From: Blastobasis lacticolella | Lineage: Eukaryota; Arthropoda; Insecta; Lepidoptera; Blastobasidae | DNA: 64,000 nt | Assembly (NCBI GenBank): GCA_905147135.1 | Contig: LR990039.1 | Location: 30,625,708-30,689,707, forward strand | Reading direction: 5' to 3' | The notes under the pieces: model-generated | Databases searched by the model: none | What the model saw: the letters and a program-made list of their open reading frames with translations, nothing else | Told to the model about the DNA's origin: nothing | Part shown: positions 23,701 through 35,700 of the stretch, piece by piece | Layout: each line of letters begins with the position of its first letter | Position numbering within the stretch: position 1 is the stretch's first letter | Made by a program: the position numbers and the translations under genes

Positions 23701-26700
23701 TTTTACTTATTGTACTTCCATATTTATGAACTCCTATGTGTTTCCATATTTATGATCATGTTGATATTTATGATGACGTCCATCTATCTAAAATTCCTTC
23801 CTTACATACAAACTATTACTTTTACAATAGGATTTGACAAGAATCGGAACGGAATCAAACACTCCCAATAAAATAATCATCCCTTAAACACCCTAATACA
23901 AAGATCTTTACCGTCGTGTGTTTAATTTTCCTCAATACAGTACTAAGGGGAGTGTTCTGGGGAGCTTCCAGCCACAGCGTTTCCTTTAGACTATGACATA
24001 GGATCGTTTGAGAGGTATATTAGACGTCTTCTTAGAGGCGGGCAACGCATTGGTAGCGCCCTTGGTGTTGGTGGTGTCCATAGGCGGCGATGACCACTTT
24101 CCATAAGGTAGCCTGCATGCCTGTTTGTCTGCCGTACGTACCTATTACATAAAAAGAAGAAGAAATGTCGCACGTGTGCCTGCTTACCACCCATCTCTAA
24201 AGAAAACTCGTTTTTCAGGCCACAGATCTCTGCCGCATGTCGCGGGTCTGCCGGCGCTGGTCGCGGCTGGTGGCGCGGCTGTCGGCGCGGCCGGGCGCGT
24301 GGCGACGCGTGCGCACCGCCGGCCCGCTCGAGGTGGCGGCGCGATGCGCGAGCGCGCGCGCCGGGCTCTGCGCGCCGGCCGTGCGCGAGTGGCGCACCAG
24401 GGGATGCCTGGTAATGTCTATTTCGCAAATTGGATGACTGAATAAATGAATTAAAATTCTTTATTGCTTATACACAAATAATAAGAAAAACAAAAGAAAA
24501 AGAAAAACAACCGGTGGCCTCATCGCTTAAAGCGATTTCTTCCAGGCACCTTAGATACCTATGTGACTTTGACCTGACTCGTTCCTCACAGGATTATGTA
24601 GATTTATTTTACTTACAAATAAGATTTTTATTCGCCCCCTTATGATATTGTCCAGGACGGTGGAAACGAGAGGGTTGTAATTTCTGCAGTCACGAATATG
24701 TGGTCTATGACCGCCAGAAGTTCTGATTCAATAATATGTTAATGTGCGATTGTAAAAGGTATGACAAATTTTGCTGTCGCGCAGGTGACGGCGACTGGGG
24801 CCCAGCTGTTGTCGGCCACGTTCCGCAATCTCACGCACCTGGCCATCACTGGCAGCAGTACCATGGACGCGAGGGCCCTCGCGCCACTCGTCACGGAGCT
24901 CGTGGATCTGAGGCACATTGACCTCACAGGTATAAGGACTACATCTTCAGCCCTCAAACTCGGTCCCACCGCACCATCCTATGTATCCTATCCTAAGCCC
25001 ATCTCTCCTCACTATCAATACGTCGATTGTTTAAGTTCTACTTAGAGTAATAAACCAAAGACAGAGTACTACTACAATAACAGTGCGAACTCATGTAGCG
25101 TTATGCCGTGTGAGAGCGGACTAGGCTCAGCAAATGAGAGAAATATAATAGAGCTACTGGTAGTCGTATATTCGATTAGACCGAAATCAAATCGAAAGAA
25201 GAGGCACTGAAAATAAAAAGACTAAACAAAATTAATTCGAAGTCGTCCGGATTGGCTGCTTTTACTATATATAAGAATGAACTAAGTTCAGTTTAAACAA
25301 ATTTTTGCCAGTGAACAATTGCCGTTTTCGGTCTTATTACATTTGTCCCTTTCTAGTGTTGACATCGTTTATTGCTTAGGTAGTACATTCATGGATAGCA
25401 TAGTTTCTTGGGCCGGCCACTGCGAATTTGGGCGTTTCGAACACGGTTTGCGTGAATTTCCACACATCCACCGCAGCAACATCACTTCACCACTGCACTA
25501 TAACCGCATATTAAAATTCTATCCGTTCTGCCTAGTTGAGTGGCGAAAGACCACCTTACCATTTTTACGAAACTTCCTTCCTCGTAAAACCACGCTTTGA
25601 AATAAACTTCCTACAGCATTTGCGGTTTTTCCGGGTGCTTTTTAAACGTCGTTACCAATGCCATAATCCAATCCATGCTGGACGGCTAACATTCATTTTC
25701 GAAGCGAGCTCAAGATAAATACCATATAATTATATGAGATCAAATTCTTGTAGAGGGTTTGCCGCTTTTGCACGTGGAATATTCATGATCCAAAGCGCCC
25801 AGGCCTCGCAGACCACTGATGATCTAATGCAAGAAGTTAATAGTAAGATGGTATCAAATTGAAAACCTAGATCAGTTCTTCGGTGTCTCGGCACACTTCG
25901 AATACATAAATCCTTTTGCTAACGTGTTCGCTGTTATAACTTGTATATTTTTTTTGGAATGTCCCCAGAGAGAAAAAAAATCGGGGAACTAGAAAATCCC
26001 GCAGACATAATAATGGATAATTGGAAACTCTTCTGCCATTAGGTTCTGGCCTATAACGTACTCTGCTAGGAAGTTATTTCCATTAACCCAGATTTTGTTT
26101 CACGTTTAAAAATCAACAGCCGGTAACATCATTACCGGTTATTGGGTCATGGAATTCATTTATAACGGCCGCTGCAAAAGTCGTCCTGGCTGTGTCAGCC
26201 AATAAAATAATTTTGTCGAATAATTTATAGTCTCGTTTAACGTGACAATTTACTCATTCACAACACATCGACAAATTGTAACCACAATCGAATTTATTTT
26301 GGCATTGGTGGCATTTTGAGATCATTTTGTGTGATCACAGCACGCTGCATTGTTCCACGTATTTGCCTACTGTCCCGTCACGGATGACTCCTATTTGAGC
26401 CTGTCGTCGCTGTACCAAGTTTTCAATTGCCCAAGATTGCTGGGGTTAGCGTGAAGTCACGCTAGGCCATGGTCTCAAACAATATCGATCTATTCGTGAC
26501 GGGAGGCATCTATTACGTTGCAGAAGTGACCTACAGTAATCTACAACGCTTCCGCAATTGCAGCGATGTATTTCATTCGGCTTGGGTGAAGGTAATGGCA
26601 TGTAACCAATATCCCGCCTCCTTCTCAGAGACTTTAGTCTCTAAAGGGAAAAAATATAATATGAAAAAATTTAGGAAAGCTAGCCGTATTGCCGCGCTGG

Positions 26701-29700
26701 TTGGTGAAGTGATAAATGGAGGCCAGCTTTTCTAGACCGGTTCACTTTTCTCTATAAATGCTATTTTAATAATTCTAGCGGTATTTTGGGTATTAATTTG
26801 GCCAAATGTGACTTTTACTAATTTGGACCTGCTGAACACGAATTACATACTCATAATCCGTAAAATCCAATATGCCGCTAGAATTCTAACCCATCGAATG
26901 TGTTCCCACAGTTTCCTCCGTAAAAAGTACGTAAGGACCGAATAAACAGTATCGAATAATGGTATTGATAGATCATACTACATATTACATTAAAGTGATT
27001 GAAATTTTGGATTCAACGTGAAGTGATATTGAGGGGCCTTAGAAATAGCGCCAGGCATCGGACAAGAGTCGGAGATATACCACTCTTACTTCGAAAAATT
27101 CAGATCTAGGCCACTGAATTCTGGACTGAATAGAGCGAACATGTCGAACATTCCGTTTAAAACGACGATCCTTTGACGTTGTATATCTTAAAAATGTAGG
27201 GCGGAGATTTTTGTGCAGTCGTTTACAAATTCTCATGGATAGCATCGGCTTGTAAAGGCGATATGGACCGGCACACATCCTGTTTTCCGGCCGCTCATCT
27301 CCATGTTGACTTCTTGACGGACGGACGGCTCACATCAATGGTGTAACAATGGCTGGCGTATCATACCGAAAATGCCGTTTGCTTCTGAACTTCCAAATGT
27401 TGGTCTTTGATAGTGTGTTCGTTTACTTTTATTATAGTTACAAAAATCCAGAATAACGTAAAAAATCCAAACGAGTATAAACTTTAAATTATTAATTATT
27501 AAATATCTACTATCTAACTAGGACTAGTTGGACAGTTTTTAACAGAATAAGAAACCGTAATGGCCACCTTCCTTCTCCATAATCAGTTCAACTGACTTTT
27601 ACTGTAATATTGCATGTCATCAATTTACATGTGTATGAAATTTTCAATTCAATAGATTACCGGGATGTGGGTCAAATCCCAGGTCAGGGAAAGGTTATTA
27701 TGTAATATGGACTACTTCGTCTGAAATAAATGAATTTTATTACTATTATTATTCTCAGGGTCTGATGAGGCTATACAATCAACTGGCGATGAATTTTTAA
27801 AAAGTGCATAAATAGTAAATTATTATTAAGCTTACTGAAGGCATACTATCTCAAGCTGGTATGGAAAATCTGATACACTTGAACACAATCTGAACATGTT
27901 GAGTATCAGCTTGATCACAGTATGGCAAGGGACATGTTATTGTTAATTATCTTAAAAATTGTATTCGTTCTTTTAAATACTCTTTTCAATATTCAGAATA
28001 AATACAATAGCAACCCTAGTAAGCCGGCAAGATTACATAATTTTTGAAGACGACGGGAGTGGACCTTCTGTTAGTTCTCTATTTTGTGCTTCATGTCTCT
28101 AAAGAACTTTAAGCTCTTAAACCAAATTTCTATTGAGTAATATATAAATTAAAAAAAAAATACAAAACAATACGGTAGTCTATTGGGCGATACTTTTAGT
28201 TTTGTTCGTCAGGTATCCTCTGTTTGATTAAGATTGGAAATTCCAATTTGGTCGTTTAATGTCTTATTTTCAGTTAAATGGACGCCATCCCCACCTTCAT
28301 ACTTTTTAGCTTTAGATTACTCCTGGTTTTATTTATTAAACGAATAATGTTTTGACTGTTTTATATTACTGCTGTTATGAAAATTGCAAATATATAAAAT
28401 AAATAAATAAATGTTAGCTCTCCGATATTGCACCGCTCTCACATGGCGTAAAGCTATTCTCTAGTTAAGAATCCTAACAAGTCAAAATTAATATTTTTAA
28501 CGGAACATCCCAAAACGGAAATAGAGCAAAAGTGAATTGAATTTGCATTAATCGTCATATACCTACACCGGAGCGTCGGTGGCCGGGCTGAGTATCCGAC
28601 TCGTAAGCGAGAGGTACCGAACTCGATTCACGCTGCGGCCATGTGCCAATAACTCTTTTCTGAATTATGTACATTAGTTGAATTCCGATACTTTTACGGT
28701 GAGTTAAAAACATCGTGACGTAATCTGCAAATTCACTCAACTGAATTTGGAACAATCTGGTCAGGTTCCCCTGGTTCACGGAGGTCAGATAGTAGTCGCT
28801 CCACTGTAATTACCTGACCGCCAAATCCCGGATCATGGTCAAGGCGGACCCCGGGCCCTTGTGCTCGAGAACACAACCTTGACACCAGGATTATTATATT
28901 TTATCATATACCTACACTAGACAGTTGCAATTACGAAAAAGCAATTATTTTGTTGGTTAAAATCCTACCTGCGATTATAAATGTTTGCGAGTTAACTCTT
29001 CTCAAACTCTTTGGCTAGTTGTTACTGAGTAAAATGCCCATCTGAAGACTCTACTAATCTTTTTGCTAATAACTCTTTGACCTCTCTTTGTTAATAACTC
29101 TCTGGGGGTTAATCCATCTAACGAGTCTAATCTCTGTGCTAATATGGCTCACAGGGATTAAGTATACAGGCACTTTTAAGCGCATCGAATGCTCAGGGAA
29201 ACATATGTGGCAGGTAAACATTTAAATTTTGCTAATCAAGAATAATTTATGTTGTTATTATCTCTCCAGAAAAGTAAAACTTCATACACAGCATTTGAAC
29301 GTCTGTGATTGGTCTTTAATAAAATCTTTGTACACCAATAAAATTAAGACCGTTTTTATTCCGGGGTCCAGCGGTGACAAATATTTCTAACTTTTAAATG
29401 ACCTCGAATCTCCTCATAGGTGATAGGCCGGTTTTCTTCTATTAGTTGCCTAACTGTAGCCACATGTTTGACCGCAGTTGAGGGTCGATCTTCACGTATT
29501 TCATCATGGAGAGTAAATTCGATCAAATTCTGCGACGAACGCCTTACGGCGCACAAATGGGGTCCTCCCAAAAGCATTTTAAAGATGAGTGCTGCAGCCT
29601 TGCGGAGACTGAACTTTTAAAATCATAAAGAATAATTGTCCTAAAATCTTTTCGTGTTAATTTCATTTTTGTTCAAGAAGACTAACTTCAACTTGTGATT

Positions 29701-32700
29701 TTAAACCAATGGTTGAGTTTGTTTAAAAAAATACAACATTCAAAATTCAAACATTTGTGAGCGCCAGGAGCGCAGAACTGTCAGTAAGCTCTATGTAAAC
29801 TCCCCGAGGCCGTCAAACAGCGATTTCTAGATAATGATGGGAGGAATGCATAGATGAATTTTTTTCTCATATCGTCTTATGTCTGCAGGTTGCACCAACG
29901 TTGACTGGCCAGAGTGGGCGTGGTTAGAGTCCCGCATGGCCTCCCGCCGGCCCCCCGTGGAGTACGTAGACCTGACGGACTGCAGCAGCGTGTCCGACGC
30001 CGGGCTCTGCGCCATGCTGCATACCTGCCCCTCGCTGCAGTACCTGTACCTGCGACGGTGCATTCTAGTCACTGGTAAGCTAGTCTCTTTATACTGAATT
30101 GGAAAAATACATCAATCTAATCTAATGATTACTTTTGTACTGTGCGAACACCGTGCATTCGGCGTGCTGTCTAGTTGGCGCTATACTTTATTTACTTTAA
30201 CCTATTTTATATTGTTAGAAGTTAGTTGTCCACTGTGCACCAAACAGTGTATATCTCTTACCATATCATATACCAATACCATTTACCATTGTAGTTCCCT
30301 TAGTATTATATTAAATCAATCAGTGTTCAAGTTAAAGTGTGTGTTATTAATCTACCAACTTCAAGCAACCAAGTTAACACTCGACTTACTTCGAACACAG
30401 CACCATCAACCATCATCTAAAGACTGTACGGCCACCATAAACCGTACAACTTTGCCTTAAACAAAGCAAAAGTTATGTATTTTTTTCTTTTACGGGTAAT
30501 TTCTGGACGTATTTTCGTAAATTAATTAAATTGGTCGTGCGATGACATGACATGATTTTTATCATATTTAATCGAATCTACTGCTTACTACTTACATGTT
30601 ATTTATTAGTTTTATGTTTTTACCTTCCGGTGAAATCGCTACTACACCAATCCAGCCCTCAAAGGATCAAAACCCTAACTATAAAATTATTTTCATTGTA
30701 TAGAGTTTATCAAAGTAGGAATAAACAACAGTCTAATAAAATATGAAAATCCTAATTTTAAACATAGAAATAGAGTAAGAGCTGGATGGCAAAATTTAAT
30801 TAACTTTGAAGCTCGAAGCCTTATATCTGTTCAAAAAGGAATACCGTCTTAATAAAATTCCCAGATTTCTACGTAATAAAATGCAGTTGTTACTCTTGAA
30901 AGAAAAATAGATATGCAAAAGCTCTTTGAAAGCTTTCAAGCGAAAATATTAGTTCAAAGTTTAAAGGGACTATTTCATGAAAATGCTTTGAATATAGTTA
31001 ATCTGTTATTTTGCGTAACTAGTTTTTCCCTGGAAGTTCCGTTAATTAATGGAATTTATAAATTGCATTTTCTGTAGAGCTTGTAGCCTTAACAGCATCG
31101 TTAGATACACGAGTCGGCGTGTACCTAGGTATTACGTGATTGAGTTGGCCCTGACACAATTATCTATCCCGCTGCTGCACTTTGACGCTGATTACGGAGT
31201 GAGGAACGGGTCAACAAAAAAGGGTGTTTTGTTTAGACATGGACGTTGAGATATTTGAATTTCCTACTACTATATTATGATGAAATACCAGTCTCAATAG
31301 AGAATTCAAAAAGCGATGTCGTGTTTCGTGAATTAGGGTGCTGTATGTATTATGTGTTATGCTACGTAACACACTCAAATCTTTTATTTCTTACGATGAA
31401 AGTAACTGAATCTCTCACTGAATCATTTCGCAGTCAGCCTGTGTAAATGTTGGGCTATGAGTGAAACACATTTGAATTACGCATCGGTTCAACTGGAGGA
31501 CGCATGCTTGTCTCCTGAGGCAAACACGTCGTAAATCACGGTTATTATATTTGCATCAGCCGGCACTCCGGACGGACCCTTTCCCGGACTCTGTAATGCC
31601 GTCATTAACTATCAATGTGGGGCCCATCATTGCAGCAATTTTGTACAATCATAGCCACTTTACGTCGCGACAACTTTATTAGATATACGAGTATGCAATT
31701 TAGAATTAAATTATTAAAGCAAGTTACCTTTATGCATTGCGCAACGAAAGTTGCGCGAACGAATCGGCGCCACAAGTGTTCATCGGTGAGGACAGACCCT
31801 TACATTATGATGCCACAGTCGGAGATATCATTTTGAAACGTCAACACTGCCACTCGGTGCCTTGGCACAACACTAACCTAACCGAATTGAAACGTAAATA
31901 TTTTTTGTACTTTGACACAACGCTAACTTAGAAACATCCATGTCGAACTCCCTGGGCATATCACGATCGGACCAAGTAATGAAAGTAGTAGTAAAGTTTT
32001 CAGACATGGTCGTGATCATTTACGATTTTACGTCTGAACTGTGTACATTCTTACTACTCAGATGCGGGCGTCCGGTGGATCCCGTCTTACTGCGCGCTCA
32101 AAGAGCTCAGCGTGTCGGACTGCACCGGCGTCACTGACTTCGGCCTCTACGAGCTGGCCAAGTTGGGGCCCGCGCTTCGGTACCTCTCCGTCGCCAAGTG
32201 CACACAGGTATGTAGGCACAGAAGGTTGGTGCAGGCGCTCCTTAGAACGGCTAAATAGATTGCTGTTTCGCGAGCTGACTTTTTCAATACTTCTTCGGTC
32301 GGCGTGGGAGTGTTTGTGCGTTATCATGCATTAGATACTGAGATTGGTACTTAATGACATTTCGAGCTTTTTCTTTGCGACCACTTTATTTTTAAAGTTA
32401 CAGCCGCCATTACAACCACATTGATTGTGTTCCATATTTAAACGACAGCCTAACACTCGTTTAACGATAATCTGTCTCCGGAACATCTGCAAGCCAAACA
32501 AATCAATCCTTGCACACTACACTATAAATTAGTTTTTTCAATAAAGTTGATTCAAAATACCTGGTTTTGTTCCCAATTTATAAAAGTGAGGCTGTTATTT
32601 CAAACATGGTTGCAAGTGCCTTTATTTCATCCGTCTCGCTACGAGCTCGATCAATATCCTCTTACCGGATACAAAGTATCCGACTATCGGGTTGCGCGTC

Positions 32701-35700
32701 GATCACGTAGCAATATGCATATGCAATATGCACCAGACAGTGTGATAAATAAGTGTAAAGTTTAGATAAAAATTAATCACTTGGCCCGATGTAGCTTGTC
32801 ATTACTTATAATGCCCGGGCATTATTAATATATAATGCCATTAATCACTTGGTCTACAACACATACATCGTATCTAAAATCTATCCTGCGCCACCCAATT
32901 CGACCCAAGCTATTTTTTCTTATCGGAATTACTGCACTTGTTCCAAACTCGGTTATACTACCTATGTAAAAAAATCATCTTGGCGTTAATGTCTCGGTTG
33001 TGCTCTCGCGCACAAGGGCCTGGGGTTCAGCCTTGTCCATGATCCAGGATTTGGCATGATAATTACAATGGAGCGACTGCCATCTGACCTATGTGACCCT
33101 GCTACCAGGAGAACCAGATCAGATTGGATCATACATTACACATTCAGTCACCTAACCGTAAGAGCGTCGGTTAGCATTCAACTAATGTTTACAACTCAGA
33201 AAAGTGTCATTGTTACATGACCGCTGTGGGATTCTAACCCGGTACCTGTCGCTAACGTGTCGGATACCTTAACCACTTAATGTGTTTTATAACCTAATAA
33301 AATACTACATAATAGTAGTTTATGCAACTGTCATTTAAAACCTAATTATATGCAGTTGCATACACCACTTTATCTACACTCATATTTTCATGTTAAAATT
33401 TCGTACCTATAATTTTCTCATCTTTGCTGGAAGTAAGTTGCGAGTCAATTCTGTTGTATCAACGCGTCGAGGATATCAAGCGGCGATAAATTCACTTCAC
33501 TACTTTCACATTTATCTATTTATTTGCTTCAAACAAGAAAAAACATTCACAAACACAAATTACAACAATTAGAAAAAATATTCTGTTTAGCGGGAAAATA
33601 ATGATACAAATCTAAACAGGAAAATTTAAATTTTGAATTTTTCAAAGACATTTAGGTATTCAGCCTACATTTCGCCGTGACTCGGCGCCCGACAAAAATT
33701 TAAACAATTAAAGTGTTGCATAATGATTAAAAAGTTATTTTACGATACAGCTGTAATGAAATTAGTATGGGAAATGCTGTATCGAAAAGTAATTTTTTAA
33801 TATTTTAGAGACTGGCGTGAAAAAGTATATTATTAAACAACTGTTTTCGAATATGAAATTGGAACATTACGCTATGAGTGTAGATAAAATATTTTACGTA
33901 CCATTATTAACACGTCATTAACATAAATTTATCCAAAAGATTTGTATTAACCATTAAATCCAAAACAGAACAAAGAAATAATTGTAACAAACTAGGTAGA
34001 TCGGTACTCCCCTCCCCCCCTACTGTAAGTAGGGTGCTTATTTCTTAATGAGATAATTATCAATGTTGTCAATATATACGTCAATATTTACTCTATTATC
34101 TTTACGATAGTACGATGTGGCGATGGTATTCATTAATTAGGATTACATGAGTCAGGGGTATTGTGGTTCCTAATCCAATATTTCACCATTTTGACACGTA
34201 AAGATGTAGGTAACGGATGAGCAGTATCGTATACTTGGCACATCATTAATTTGTTCGTAGTAGATTTGCGAGCAAAATAAGAAACACTTTGGTTGTTTTG
34301 GTTTTAAGAGTTACGGGAATGCCTCTGATACCTTTATATACGTGATAAAGCAACAAGCAAATATTCTACTTCTCATCATACCATACGAATACAGCATCGT
34401 CTCGCTTGATATATTGCTCTATATGCTTGCTAAGTAATAATGAAGAGAGTATTGTGTTCCTACCGGTGAGTAAGGTTTCCAGTACTCCACTTCACTTCTC
34501 GCCCTTAACACAGGGTATCATATTATCCTAGCTCAGGCAAAAAATATGTTTTGTTATTCGCTTTAACGTGTTTTTTAGATCTAAAATTGAAATGTATTTC
34601 ACAATATTTAATAAAACTTTTATTATTATTATTATGGGCTGGGGATTTGGAGAACCGTAGCTTGGGCAGTGGAGGGGTATTTGCCTTTTTGCTGCCAGAG
34701 CAACCTGTTATAGAAATAGGCAACATGTTGGCGGTTGGTGGTGCCAATGTTTATTTAATTTGACCAATGAGTGCGCGCCGTGAGATGACAGATGCTACCT
34801 ACAAAGACTAGAATTAACTTCTTAGATGCCTATTTCGTCTGCGGAAGGCTTTTTTCCATATCTTTCTAAAGCGATGAGTTGAATATAAGTCTGCCTGCCT
34901 GCTGAACTTTGTTACTATAGGATCTGTCCGTCATTCTAGTATTATAGATTCTACCTATTAAAGCGTAATTTCGGGAATAAAAAGCGAAAACTATGTCTTC
35001 AAACGTTTTTAATAAAATAACGATTTGAGTGAAATTACACAAGAATTTAAGTCGATTGGGAAGCATTAGATTTTACGTTATAAGATAACGCCAAGGTGTG
35101 GCTAGCTAATATACACGGAACCCTAATTCGAAAGTTAAGAATATTTTTTGCAAATTTAGGAGTTAAAGATAGATTAACTCAAAACGGGCGACACGGTGAG
35201 CGCAGATCCCGCTACAAAGAATTTTGATTTATAGCTTCCCAGCGAGAATCATTATCCGAGAAAAAGGATATCACTCATTCTGAATAAACACGAGGTTGAA
35301 AAGAAAAGAGAAGAGCCTTTATAATTAAATATTTCTTGATGCAAACCCCAAAAATCTATGAAGTCTTACCAATTCAGACTTTACTAATGCAAAATTCCAA
35401 AGGTAATTTCGCGTCGATCTACATAATATTCCACTGATGTGATATCTATCATAATGGGGACAAATTAAAAAGTTATCAAATAACAAAATTCCATTGTCCC
35501 AAATTGACATTTTCCTAAAACATTACGCAAAATATTCAAATTTTGAATTCTTAAATTATCCATGGGCCACGGCTCACTAGGACACGAAGACCTTACAGAA
35601 TACCGCAGCCAAACAATATTATATTTTAATTGTGTTTCTGTCGGTGAATAAGGTTTCCAGTGCTCAGGGTGGAGATCTGGAGAACCGTGCTTTGACAGTG

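Noticed and set aside
26469..26735. 88-residue plus-strand frame in Fbxl7 intron 3
   Set aside because: Its end overlaps an antisense R2-like scrap and the rest shows no domain.
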